DNA of 64,000 nucleotides from Bacteroidota bacterium (lineage in GTDB: Bacteria > Bacteroidota > Bacteroidia > Bacteroidales > UBA12481), in NCBI GenBank assembly GCA_018669475.1, contig JABHCC010000142.1, positions 1-64,000 of the forward strand, read 5' to 3'. The notes under the pieces were generated by a model, which saw nothing but the letters and a program-made list of their open reading frames with translations, searched no databases and was not told the origin of the DNA. Position 1 is the first letter of the stretch. Each line of letters begins with the position of its first letter. Made by a program: the position numbers and the translations under genes. Shown piece by piece: positions 35,675 through 44,803 of this stretch.

Positions 35675-36919
35675 TTATGTTGCTTGTTTATATATTACTA
35701 CTACGATTGTTTTATCGTCCCCACCCATATTAACAGACATTCCATAGGGGCGATCTTTTTTGATTTCTATTTGAGCTTTGCCAGCTTTCCCGGTCAATTG
35801 CTCCCAGATAGTTACTGCCTGATGAACACCTGTTGCTCCGGTTGGGTGACCCCATCCAATCAAGCCACCTGTTGTATTAAAGGGAATCACTCCATCTCTT
35901 GCAGTATTCCCCTGAAGAATAAAATCAGCCCCTTCTCCTGGTTCAGCCAATCCCATAGCCTCAACTCCCAACAAGCCGGCAACTGTGAAACAATCATGAG
36001 TCTCCACGGTTCCAATCTGAGCCATTGTTATGCCTGCCCTGTCAAGAGCAAGGGCAACAGCAGTTCTGATGGTTGTCAGGCTTGTCAGATCCTGAGGTGG
36101 TTTAGTAATATCCTCTTCTACCTGAGACCAGGCCACAACTTCAATAGCCTGATCTTTTGTTAAACCACAGGCTTGTAATCCCTCTTCTGACAGAATTGCT
36201 ATTGAAGAAGCCCCATCAGACACTTTTGAACAGTCAAACACATTAAGGTGATCAACAAATACTTTTCCGTTTGGCTCCATCATTGCAAGCTCTTCCAGAT
36301 CCTCAGTATTATTATGAAATTCCTGTGCTGTTTCACACAAGCGGGCATTGTCAATGGCATTTTTATACCAGCGGGCAAAAGCCTGTCTGGTTTTTTCTCT
36401 GCCATATTTTTCAAAATAAGCTCCTGCCCGATCAGAAAACTGTCCGGGAAAATAATAGGCATGTCCATTTTTTCGTTCCTGAAACCAACCGGCACCAGCC
36501 AATACATCAGCCCCGTAAATTGCTTTCATGGTATTTTGAACTTCAACCCCAATAGACAATACAACTTCAGCTGTCTCAGCTAATACAGAACGTATACCTG
36601 AAGTAAGTGCAAGCCCTCCCGAACCACAGGCTCCTTCGACACTGGTTGCCGGTTTAAAGCGCAGATCGGGATCAATCATTGGGAAAAATCCTGGTAAGTT
36701 AGCTTGCTTATTAAAGCGAGCAGCCATGAAATTTCCGATTACACATTCATCAACATTTTTCCCTCCGCCAATCTGTTCAAGACATCCTTTACCTGCTTCA
36801 TCAATATAATGCTCCAGACCCGGTCGGGGCTTTTTGGGATGAAACTCCTTTCTTCCCGTACCAAGTGAAATAGTATTATACCCAGCTGTCATGTATACTT
36901 TTCTTCGCAAATTCTTCAT
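35675..36919 (-). CDS. SCP2-type thiolase (acetyl-CoA C-acyltransferase)
   Basis: 414 residues. The nucleophilic Cys is in SVEGACGSGGLAL. In place of the NEAF motif it has HDCF (VETHDCFTVAG), and GHPTGATGVHQ supplies the other His. The C-terminal CxG motif of classical thiolases is absent: GMSVNMGGDD stands there. This HDCF/no-CxG pattern marks SCP2-like thiolases. Its place in the operon suggests cleavage or formation of acetoacetyl-CoA. The start follows MKNLRRKVYMTAGYNT, a common N-terminus of this subgroup. Gap of 6 bases to the upstream dehydrogenase gene. Confidence 0.9.
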   Translation of the reverse strand: MKNLRRKVYMTAGYNTISLGTGRKEFHPKKPRPGLEHYIDEAGKGCLEQIGGGKNVDECVIGNFMAARFNKQANLPGFFPMIDPDLRFKPATSVEGACGSGGLALTSGIRSVLAETAEVVLSIGVEVQNTMKAIYGADVLAGAGWFQERKNGHAYYFPGQFSDRAGAYFEKYGREKTRQAFARWYKNAIDNARLCETAQEFHNNTEDLEELAMMEPNGKVFVDHLNVFDCSKVSDGASSIAILSEEGLQACGLTKDQAIEVVAWSQVEEDITKPPQDLTSLTTIRTAVALALDRAGITMAQIGTVETHDCFTVAGLLGVEAMGLAEPGEGADFILQGNTARDGVIPFNTTGGLIGWGHPTGATGVHQAVTIWEQLTGKAGKAQIEIKKDRPYGMSVNMGGDDKTIVVVIYKQAT

Positions 36920-36925
36920 GATTGA

Positions 36926-38254
36926 CTAATTAAAATAGTTGTTAATAGGACCATAGGCATGATAGAAACCCGTTTCCAAAACTTTATTGACATCATCAAC
37001 TGATGCTGCCACTCCTGTATTAACCAGCAATTCACCGATTCTTTTTGATTCAAGAACATAATTCCTTGCCAGTTTAGCACCTTTAGTATCCATACTCTTG
37101 AGCTTAGAGAAGAAGTTTTCAAGCATTTCCTTCTTTCCGGGACTAAAATTTACCTGCTTCCAGTTTGCAGGCTGAGGAAGTGGTCCTGTAAAGCTTTCTG
37201 ATTTTTTAACAATCTCATCAACCGGAACATAAGCACCAGTCTTCAATTCATACACATGACTTATACGACCCTTTTTATATTGAAAGAATCCATCCTTCTG
37301 CGTACCATTGGAGAATTGTCCACCTTTGACCCCTTTTGTCAATAGCTGATCCAGTAATTCACTATGTAATTCTTCATCCGGGAGGTATGGATTCATAACC
37401 TGCATAATGTATGACACCACATCAATACCCACATAATCTATAAGCTGAAAAATCCCCATCGGCCTCAATAAGAAATCCTGGCTGATACTGTTCATAATGT
37501 AAACAGATTCCGCAAAGCTGAATTGGTCATTCAATTTTTTAGCTTCGATAATCCCGTGTAAGGCATCCCTCATGAAATGACCATTTCCAATAAATCCGGC
37601 AAAGTCATTTGAGGGGACAATCTTCTTTCTCAGATTTCGTGCATAATTTTTCGCAAACTCAATCAGTTCAGGTTTACAATCTTCAGTTGGGATTAGCTCA
37701 ACCAACTTCTGCACTGCAGGCGGATTATAAAAATGAAAGCCAATTATGCGACCATTTAAACCAGCATCAGTATTTAGTTCGCCAATTGGGATTGAGGAGG
37801 TATTGGTGAAGAACCAGGGAGATTCCTGACTATTTGCATCAATTTCTCGCAGAATTGAAACTTTGAGCTTTGGATCCTCCTTAATAGCTTCAAAAACCAG
37901 GCTGCTGTCATAGATATCCGACAAATGTGTTGATATTCGTATGGTAGCCAACACATCTTTGGTATATTGTTCAATGACATCGCCGTTTTCAATTAAATCT
38001 TTGCGGTCAGCATATAGTTTTCGCAGCAATACTGTTTTTTTCTCTGCGGCTCTGACTACCTGTGATTGTACATATTGAAGTAAGCCAGAAAGTCCATCAG
38101 CGGAGACATCGACTGCATATAAGACAAGTTTTAATTCTTTATTTTGCAGCATTAAATCGGTCATTTCCATAGCGGTCAGAAGTAATATTCCGCTACCCAT
38201 TTTTCCCGCGGCACCCAATACCGCTACTTTCCTGAATTTGTCAGTATATCCCAT
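36926..38254 (-). CDS. 3-hydroxyacyl-CoA dehydrogenase
   Basis: 442 residues, longer than the usual ~290 because of an extended N-terminal Rossmann region and C-terminal tail. The NAD motif is VAVLGAAGKMGSG. Catalytic-region signatures are FFTNTSSIPIGEL, GFHFYNPPAVQKLVELI (catalytic His) and NDFAGFIGNGHF. The C-terminal domain contains RPMGIFQLIDYVGIDV. It oxidises 3-hydroxybutyryl-CoA to acetoacetyl-CoA. Second gene of the operon after crotonase. Confidence 0.92.
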   Translation of the reverse strand: MGYTDKFRKVAVLGAAGKMGSGILLLTAMEMTDLMLQNKELKLVLYAVDVSADGLSGLLQYVQSQVVRAAEKKTVLLRKLYADRKDLIENGDVIEQYTKDVLATIRISTHLSDIYDSSLVFEAIKEDPKLKVSILREIDANSQESPWFFTNTSSIPIGELNTDAGLNGRIIGFHFYNPPAVQKLVELIPTEDCKPELIEFAKNYARNLRKKIVPSNDFAGFIGNGHFMRDALHGIIEAKKLNDQFSFAESVYIMNSISQDFLLRPMGIFQLIDYVGIDVVSYIMQVMNPYLPDEELHSELLDQLLTKGVKGGQFSNGTQKDGFFQYKKGRISHVYELKTGAYVPVDEIVKKSESFTGPLPQPANWKQVNFSPGKKEMLENFFSKLKSMDTKGAKLARNYVLESKRIGELLVNTGVAASVDDVNKVLETGFYHAYGPINNYFN

Positions 38255-38299
38255 TTTATTAATATGATTACGGTGATGAAAATATTTTTATTTCGGAAC

Positions 38300-39076
38300 C
38301 TAATTATTGGACCAGTCAGGCTTACGTTTTTCGAGAAATGCTTTCATTCCTTCCTTAGCTTCGTCTTCAAACAATTGTGAAAATTTCTCTTTCTCCAAAT
38401 CCATTGCCTGATTGAAACTTAAATGCCTGCCTTTACGTATTACTTCTTTAACTTTTCGGATAGCTTTTGGGCCTCTTTTTGCTATTTTCCGAGCCAGTGA
38501 GAGGGCATCCTCCATTAACATATCCGGCTCGCAAAGCTGTTGAACAAGTCCAAGGCGATATGCTTCTTCAGCACTAAAAGGATCGCCAGACATAATACAC
38601 TTCAAGGCATTTCCGAGGCTTGTCAGCCGTGTTAATCTCTGCGTTCCGGCGTATCCTGGAATTAATCCAAGCCCAACCTCCGGCAGGCCAAAAACAGCTT
38701 TAGTTGACCCTAATCGCATATCACAGGCCATAGCCAATTCGCAACCTCCTCCTAATGCATATCCGTTTACGGCTGCAATTACGGGAATAGGCAGTTCCTC
38801 AAGACGCATAAATGATTGTTGACCCTTCTCAGAAAAGCCTTTAGCTTCTGAGGGATTCATATCGACCATTTCAGCAATATCAGCACCAGCTACAAAAGCT
38901 TTTCCGGCACCGGTAATCACGAGAACCCTGAAAGGTTCATTCGCAATTATATCATCGATATAAGTATTCAGCTCACTAAAAAAAGCGGAGTTAAGCGCAT
39001 TTAATGCCTCAGGACGGGAGATGGTAAGAACCTCCACATTCCCAAAACGCTCTGGTTTCAGAATTTGGTAATCCAT
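38300..39076 (-). CDS. enoyl-CoA hydratase (crotonase family)
   Basis: 258 residues. Oxyanion-hole motifs GAGKAFVAGADIAEM and NGYALGGGCELAMACD; both catalytic Glu are present (GGGCE and LPEVGLGLIPGYAGTQRL). It hydrates crotonyl-CoA to 3-hydroxybutyryl-CoA. First gene of the operon; about 110 bases of AT-rich DNA with an inverted repeat lie before it. Confidence 0.95.
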   Translation of the reverse strand: MDYQILKPERFGNVEVLTISRPEALNALNSAFFSELNTYIDDIIANEPFRVLVITGAGKAFVAGADIAEMVDMNPSEAKGFSEKGQQSFMRLEELPIPVIAAVNGYALGGGCELAMACDMRLGSTKAVFGLPEVGLGLIPGYAGTQRLTRLTSLGNALKCIMSGDPFSAEEAYRLGLVQQLCEPDMLMEDALSLARKIAKRGPKAIRKVKEVIRKGRHLSFNQAMDLEKEKFSQLFEDEAKEGMKAFLEKRKPDWSNN

Positions 39077-39130
39077 GATAATATATTATGTTAGGCTATA
39101 AGGTTAACACACAAAACACTACTTACAATA

Positions 39131-39148
39131 TACATATATTCGTATGTA
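39131..39148. promoter_or_regulatory. inverted repeat upstream of the acyl-CoA operon
   Basis: TACATA, six bases, TATGTA: a short symmetric element 55 bases before the crotonase start. It has the shape of a repressor site (for example of a TetR-type fatty-acid regulator), but no such regulator is encoded nearby and the region is AT-rich, so chance is possible. Confidence 0.3.
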
Positions 39149-39189
39149 AATACAAATGTGAAATACTAATTATGCAGCATAAAAACCTT

Positions 39190-41661
39190 CTATCTGACTT
39201 TCATCATCTTAACTAATTTGACATCTTCACCAAGCAGAATTCTGCCATAATATATTCCGGATGGCAGCTCATTTCCTCCCTCTGAATTACCATCCCAATC
39301 AACTGAATGCTGTCCAAGTTCATAATCTGCATGAATAAGAGATCTAAGTTTCCTCCCGGCATGATCAAATATCTCGATAGTTACCATTGCATCTTCCTGA
39401 ACAATAAACGACATTCTGGTTTTATCGGAGAAAGGATTTGGAAAACTTCTGGCAGTCAGTTCGTCTGAAGAAAAGTCAAGTGTTGAAACTGGTATAATTC
39501 CGAAAGCTTCCTGAAAACTATTATCAGTAACCTTAACTTTTATCTGATATAAAGTATTGACTTCTTCTGGACGGCAAAACAAAAGTCCGTTGGCTTCAAT
39601 CTTAGTTTTACCAGGAATATTGAATGGAACCATCCTGACAACCTGGTTTGGCACCACTATATTCATTGACGATTGGCTTGTTTGCAAAATGGTTTTTCCA
39701 TCTCCCTTTGACAAGCCACCCAGATAAGAAATGCGGGTTGGATGAAGAAGATTATAGTCAGAATAATGAAATTCAATAAGACCATCAGGGTATAAGCTAC
39801 AGGCAACACGAATATTTGTCGACATGCCATCAACAGAAGCCATAGCATCCCAGAAAACTGTAACAACAGAATCCTGGGGATGGTAGTGCATCCGGTTATC
39901 ACTAGCAAAATAACTCAGATCATGGCCAAATGGAATAATGCTTTTACGCTGCTTTGTTGACAGGTCAGGATCAACAGCATAAGGGTAATCCTGATACTCT
40001 GTCTCCAGTAATATCAGGCCTTCTTCGTCGATATAGATATTTCTGAAATTCTCCCCATAGAATGGGAAATCAAAAGGTAATTCCAGTTCATAATAATCCC
40101 CGCTTGCCAGATTTCTTGGAATTTTCATTCCTTCAATCTCAGGAAATTCCCTTTTGAGACTGTCTTCAGTATAATCGTGTACAATTTCCCATCTGCCAGG
40201 TCCGCTGATGCCCTCAGCCTGTAACTGAATAGTCATCCACTGATTGGTTTCTGTATATTGAACAGGATAATCCCTAACCTTTACTTTCGAGAAACTCACA
40301 GAATGGTCAAGTCCTATTATGGTCGTCTGATTGTCAAGCAAAAGAACCTCTCCTGAACTTGATGATATTCGTGATTCTCCATTTTCATAATTTACAAGCT
40401 CAAAATTATATACCAGACCATTACCCTGATTTGAGGGATCATCTTCATCGATCAATACAAAAAAGCGAGTGATCTGATCTGATTCAATATATGATAGCAA
40501 AGGTGTGATATCCAAGCCTATTTCCATATGATTTCCCAACTGTGCTTCACCCAGGCTAACAGAACCTCCCTGGAAGTGGAAAAGAGGAAAGTTATGAATG
40601 TAATCAGGCTGAGTTGCCTCAGGATCGCTTGAGACTCCTGCACTTATCTTGATCATATTTCTATAGGTATGAACCAATTCCAGCTTCATAGTTAAAACGG
40701 GGTGATAATCCGGCAGGACATCGATAACATGGACAGATCGATTCCAGAAACCACCCTGGTAGCCGTACTTTGCCATCAAACGATATGGCACATAGGCTTT
40801 CCCGCGGTTGCCCCAAGCATCTCCCCAAGAATTTATTACAATTAAAGCTCCGATCTCATAATCATTCAAATCCACCAAACCATCTCCATTCAGATCAATA
40901 TGATTGGTATAAATACCATCCCCATTATAATCGTACTTCACGTCATCATTGTATCCTACTATTGTCATGGCATGGCCAACAACGTCACCAAATCTTGTGA
41001 TAATAACTTTTCCGGCGTCATATGAATCATCAGGCACCTGGTTATACTGCATTCCTCCTGATCCTATCTGAAAATTTGCAAGTCCTCCAAATGGATAGCC
41101 GTCATTATGATTAAATAAATATGTTTTCAGAGCACGTAAACCGTTTACGTCAGATACAGAAATCGAATAATTATTAATCACCTTGTTCTGCATGGCTCTT
41201 AAATATTTATCGTAGCCCGACATCCACACAGTGTTATCTGACCAGTATGGGTAATCCCAATAATTCGGACAACCATTTGCTTTAATGATCTCCCAACTAT
41301 CGAAATAACTTACACCGGTACTCGCTGAATTGGAATTCAGAAAGTTCCAGACATACAAGGGAGGGTACTGATTCTGTAAAGAATCGCCAATTAAATTTCG
41401 CTGCCGGTTCAATTCGTAAGTCAAGAGATATCCAACCGAGCTGGCCTGGTTACAACTCCAGCCGTACTGATTAAATACCGGAGGAAACCAGGGCTGAGTT
41501 GAATTATCCACTCGTAATGGCAAAGTAATACCACCTTTCAGATTGTCAATTTTATCAAGCGGGTATTCAGGAAAATTGGGCCCTTCAGCAGTTTCTTGTC
41601 CCATCAACACAAAACCGAATGACAAAAAAATCATCAGGCCTATCAATCCATTCATTCTCAT
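39190..41661 (-). CDS. papain-like (C1) cysteine peptidase with T9SS sorting domain
   Basis: 823 residues. Signal peptide ends near VLMGQ. The catalytic domain (about 45-310) has all four papain residues: Q and C in VFNQYGWSCNQASS, His in VVGHAMTIVGYND, Asn in VINSWGDAWGNRG. Between His and Asn is an insert DYNGDGIYTNHIDLNGDGL with two EF-hand-like DxNGDG calcium loops. Beta-sandwich regions follow, then a T9SS tail (FPNPFSDKTRMSF, AGRKLRSL, GIYYGRI, VKMMKV). It is likely exported and attached to the surface by T9SS to digest proteins; it could also be the target class for serpins. Confidence 0.88.
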   Translation of the reverse strand: MRMNGLIGLMIFLSFGFVLMGQETAEGPNFPEYPLDKIDNLKGGITLPLRVDNSTQPWFPPVFNQYGWSCNQASSVGYLLTYELNRQRNLIGDSLQNQYPPLYVWNFLNSNSASTGVSYFDSWEIIKANGCPNYWDYPYWSDNTVWMSGYDKYLRAMQNKVINNYSISVSDVNGLRALKTYLFNHNDGYPFGGLANFQIGSGGMQYNQVPDDSYDAGKVIITRFGDVVGHAMTIVGYNDDVKYDYNGDGIYTNHIDLNGDGLVDLNDYEIGALIVINSWGDAWGNRGKAYVPYRLMAKYGYQGGFWNRSVHVIDVLPDYHPVLTMKLELVHTYRNMIKISAGVSSDPEATQPDYIHNFPLFHFQGGSVSLGEAQLGNHMEIGLDITPLLSYIESDQITRFFVLIDEDDPSNQGNGLVYNFELVNYENGESRISSSSGEVLLLDNQTTIIGLDHSVSFSKVKVRDYPVQYTETNQWMTIQLQAEGISGPGRWEIVHDYTEDSLKREFPEIEGMKIPRNLASGDYYELELPFDFPFYGENFRNIYIDEEGLILLETEYQDYPYAVDPDLSTKQRKSIIPFGHDLSYFASDNRMHYHPQDSVVTVFWDAMASVDGMSTNIRVACSLYPDGLIEFHYSDYNLLHPTRISYLGGLSKGDGKTILQTSQSSMNIVVPNQVVRMVPFNIPGKTKIEANGLLFCRPEEVNTLYQIKVKVTDNSFQEAFGIIPVSTLDFSSDELTARSFPNPFSDKTRMSFIVQEDAMVTIEIFDHAGRKLRSLIHADYELGQHSVDWDGNSEGGNELPSGIYYGRILLGEDVKLVKMMKVR

Positions 41662-41751
41662 CTGCTACAATTTTGGCAAAATTTAGTAATAATACTTTAA
41701 ACCATTTGTCGCAGAAATGACTTATAACAACTTATTTACAGTTTTATAAAA

Positions 41752-41780
41752 AAAGAACCGACTGAAAAAGCCGGTTCTTT
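41752..41780 (-). terminator. terminator after tRNA-Phe
   Basis: AAAGAACCG pairs with CGGTTCTTT, followed on the minus strand by a T-run, four bases downstream of the tRNA. It could also limit transcription reaching the peptidase gene. Confidence 0.8.
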
Positions 41781-41783
41781 GGG

Positions 41784-41856
<73 letters not shown>

Positions 41857-41871
41857 CAATTTTTGGGTTGA

Positions 41872-41902
41872 CAAATGTATGTCAAAAAATGCATTCCTCA
41901 AA
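41872..41902 (-). promoter_or_regulatory. promoter of tRNA-Phe
   Basis: TTTG (41899-41902), a 19-base spacer and TACATTTG (41872-41879) on the minus strand, an exact Bacteroidota housekeeping promoter layout, ending about 15 bases before the tRNA 5' end. Confidence 0.8.
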
Positions 41903-41964
41903 GAGGGTCTGATAAAAACCGATTATTTAAATTGCTTTCAAATAAGTTTCTTCGCCAGTTTTAC

Positions 41965-41972
41965 TAAATTTG
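41965..41972 (+). promoter_or_regulatory. candidate -7 box of the M16 peptidase gene
   Basis: TAAATTTG followed by C, 23 bases before the ATG at 41995. No properly spaced TTTG is found upstream. Confidence 0.45.
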
Positions 41973-41994
41973 CGACCTGATTAGCAAGTAATTG

Positions 41995-43215
41995 ATGAAT
42001 TATTCAGTACACACCTTAAACAATGGAATCAGGATAGTCCACCTGGCAGTAGATTCGCCTGTTTCACATTGTGGTATTATGGTTAACGCCGGGTCACGAG
42101 ATGAAGAAGATAATGAACATGGGATTGCCCATTTTATTGAACATGTGATCTTCAAAGGGACAAAAAAGAGAAAAGCTTACCATATCCTGAGTCGTTTGGA
42201 TGATGTTGGTGGTGAGATAAATGCATATACAACCAAAGAAGAAACAGCTTTTTATGCTGCCTTTTTAAAACCTCATTTCGAAAGAGCCCTGGAACTTTTA
42301 TCTGATATATTTTTCAATTCAGTCTTTCCAAAGGCTGAGATCGAAAAAGAAAAAGATGTAGTTATTGATGAGATTAATTCATACAAAGACAGTCCGGCCG
42401 ACCTGATTTTCGACGATTTTGAGGAGATCATGTTTAAAAACCATCCGATAGGAAGAAATATTCTGGGAACGCCAGACACAATCCCCTCTTTTAGTAAAGA
42501 ATCCATACAGTCATTTATGGATGCTAACTATCACACCGACCAAACAGTTTTCTGCTCGGTTGGAAGCTATCCATTTCAAAAGATTGTCAAGCTTTGCGAA
42601 AGATACCTGGGATCAGTGCCGGAAAACCTCAGCAATAAAAACAGAAAACCTTTCATTAACTATAATCCTCTTACCGAGATTCAGAAAAAGAATACCTTTC
42701 AGGCTCATTGCATTATGGGCAACCTGGCTTATACTGCTATGGATAAAAGAAGAATGGATTTGGTTTTATTGAATAACCTTCTGGGCGGGCAAGGCTTAAA
42801 TTCGCGATTGAATATGTCATTACGTGAAAAGCATGGCTATGCATATTCCGTAGAATCCAGTTTTACACCCTATCTTGATACAGGGATTCTGACAATTTAT
42901 TTTGGAACTGATAAAGAGAAACTTGACAAAAGCATTCAGCTGGTTCATAAGGAGTTGAAAAAGCTCAGGGAAACGAGTCTGGGTTCAATGCAATTGCACA
43001 GGGCAAAGAATCAGATTATCGGACAAATGGCCATGTCATCGGATAACAAAGAGAATCTTCTTTTTTCACTTGGTAAATCATTCCTGCTTTTCAACCGCTT
43101 CGACTCCCTTGAAATTATGAATAATAAATTTGAACAGATCACGGCGGAACGTTTAAGAGAGGTAGCCAATGAGGTGCTCAATCCTGATCACATGTCTCAG
43201 CTAATATACCAGTGA
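41995..43215 (+). CDS. M16 family zinc metallopeptidase (processing-peptidase type)
   Basis: 406 residues from the ATG at 41995; the preceding in-frame TTG is less likely. The inverted zinc motif is HFIEH in NEHGIAHFIEHVIFKGT, with the distal Glu in INAYTTKEETAFYAAF. GGQGLNSRLNMSLREKHGYAYSVESSF marks the C-terminal half-domain. Single-unit M16B enzymes like this degrade peptides in the cytoplasm or periplasm; no signal is seen. The methyltransferase gene starts inside its stop codon. Confidence 0.93.
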   Translation: MNYSVHTLNNGIRIVHLAVDSPVSHCGIMVNAGSRDEEDNEHGIAHFIEHVIFKGTKKRKAYHILSRLDDVGGEINAYTTKEETAFYAAFLKPHFERALELLSDIFFNSVFPKAEIEKEKDVVIDEINSYKDSPADLIFDDFEEIMFKNHPIGRNILGTPDTIPSFSKESIQSFMDANYHTDQTVFCSVGSYPFQKIVKLCERYLGSVPENLSNKNRKPFINYNPLTEIQKKNTFQAHCIMGNLAYTAMDKRRMDLVLLNNLLGGQGLNSRLNMSLREKHGYAYSVESSFTPYLDTGILTIYFGTDKEKLDKSIQLVHKELKKLRETSLGSMQLHRAKNQIIGQMAMSSDNKENLLFSLGKSFLLFNRFDSLEIMNNKFEQITAERLREVANEVLNPDHMSQLIYQ

Positions 43216-43877
43216 GTTCATACAGTAAAAATATTGGAATTAACAGTGATGATTTAGATATGTACATCCGGGATCATTCCTCTGCTGAAGATCCTGTACT
43301 GTATGATTTATATCGCAGAACTCATCTCAAATTATACCATCCGCGCCGATCATCTGATCACTTTGCTGGTCAATTTTTATCTTTTATCAGTCAATTAGTC
43401 AAACCCAGGAGAATCCTGGAAATTGGTACTTATTCAGGATATGGAAGCATCTGTCTTGCTAAAGGGCTTGTTGCTGAAGGTATTCTTCATACAATTGAAA
43501 TCAATGATGAAATTGAGGATTTTATTAAGGAGTCCTTTTCCAATGCCAGGATCTCTGACAGAGTCATTTTGCATATTGGTGATGCGTGTGAAATAATTCC
43601 TACTATAGATGAAGAATTTGATCTGATTTTTATTGACGGAAATAAGGATCAATACTCAAAATATTTTGACAGTGTTATTAACAAAGTGAAACCCGGGGGA
43701 TTTATCATTGCTGATAATGTTTTATGGGATGGTAAAGTACTGACAGATAACATTCCCAACAATGATCCTTTCACCAAAGGCATCCAATTATTCAATAATA
43801 AAATCCAGGCTGATAAGCGAGTGGAAAATCTCCTTTTACCACTTTATGATGGCCTGATGATGATCCGGAAGAAATAA
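43212..43877 (+). CDS. SAM-dependent O-methyltransferase (COMT/CCoAOMT-like)
   Basis: 221 residues from a GTG that overlaps the M16 stop by four bases (GTGA), so translation is coupled. SAM-binding motif I is ILEIGTYSGYGSICLA; HTIEIND, DLIFIDGNKDQY (metal-binding Asp) and FIIADNVLWDGKV follow in the order of the cation-dependent O-methyltransferase family. Members methylate small phenolic or hydroxylated molecules; the substrate here is unknown. Coupling to an M16 peptidase is common in Bacteroidota. Confidence 0.92.
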   Translation: MSSYSKNIGINSDDLDMYIRDHSSAEDPVLYDLYRRTHLKLYHPRRSSDHFAGQFLSFISQLVKPRRILEIGTYSGYGSICLAKGLVAEGILHTIEINDEIEDFIKESFSNARISDRVILHIGDACEIIPTIDEEFDLIFIDGNKDQYSKYFDSVINKVKPGGFIIADNVLWDGKVLTDNIPNNDPFTKGIQLFNNKIQADKRVENLLLPLYDGLMMIRKK

Positions 43878-43903
43878 AAGCACATGAAGACAGGCCTGAT
43901 TAA

Positions 43904-44803
43904 TTATATCATCTGAGACTTTCTTCTCCACATTGGTTTGATGATTTTCTTTTCTTTTATCACCCTGTTAATCAGATAGATTGTCAGAATTATTGAAATA
44001 ACAACGATAATAATAGATGCTTCAGGACCAAAAGCTCCTCCTGTCAGCCATTCAGGACCAGAAAGCTCTGATTTAAGAACCCCCTCAACTGCCCCTCCTG
44101 ATACAGGAGCCCCATAGAATCCACCCAGAGTAAAATTCCATGCGAAATGCATACCGATAACGATCCAAAGTTTTCTTGTAATCACATATAATAATGCCAA
44201 AACAAAACCGGCTGTAATAGAAATTGAGATGGAGCTTAGTATGCTTGCATTGTCATTCCAAATATGTAGAAATCCGAAAATAAAGGCGGTCAGAATCATT
44301 GACCACCAAGTACCCAATGCATCCTCAATAATTCGAAAAGCTACACCCCTCAATAGTAATTCTTCAATTATTCCGGCCTGAACTGCCATAATAAAAACCG
44401 GAATCATAACTTCGGGATGGTTCCAGCCAGAAACATGATACCCATTAAACAAGGCAATTCCTGCTATAGTTAAACTGACGAAAACAATGCCCACCAGAAC
44501 CCCTGTACCTGTTTGAGCAAAAGCATTCATCGATAATTCTGAGACTCTTCGGCCTTCAAATAACCCCACATACAAGCAATAAGACAAAAAGCTAAGAGCA
44601 CATACCAAGATCAACTGTACAAATTGATCATACCATTTAAATAAATCGTGACCGCTTATCCAAAAAACAGCATCCGACAAATAATAACCTGCTGTAACTC
44701 CAAGCATAAGAAAACAAAGAGCTATCACTAAACGGGTTAGTGGAAACCGGATCACTCTCATTGCCCGGACACTTAACTGAATACTATGATTATGTAATGC
44801 CAT
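43904..44803 (-). CDS. CPBP-family intramembrane glutamic protease
   Basis: 299 residues with about eight hydrophobic segments. CPBP/Abi motifs are all present: motif 1 IEELLLRGVAF (EExxxR), motif 2 FGFLHIWND (His) and motif 3 IGMHFAWNF. Such proteases cut within membranes, as in CAAX processing or anti-sigma control. One-base overlap with the stop of the cyclophilin gene upstream shows they share an mRNA. Substrate unknown. Confidence 0.88.
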   Translation of the reverse strand: MALHNHSIQLSVRAMRVIRFPLTRLVIALCFLMLGVTAGYYLSDAVFWISGHDLFKWYDQFVQLILVCALSFLSYCLYVGLFEGRRVSELSMNAFAQTGTGVLVGIVFVSLTIAGIALFNGYHVSGWNHPEVMIPVFIMAVQAGIIEELLLRGVAFRIIEDALGTWWSMILTAFIFGFLHIWNDNASILSSISISITAGFVLALLYVITRKLWIVIGMHFAWNFTLGGFYGAPVSGGAVEGVLKSELSGPEWLTGGAFGPEASIIIVVISIILTIYLINRVIKEKKIIKPMWRRKSQMI

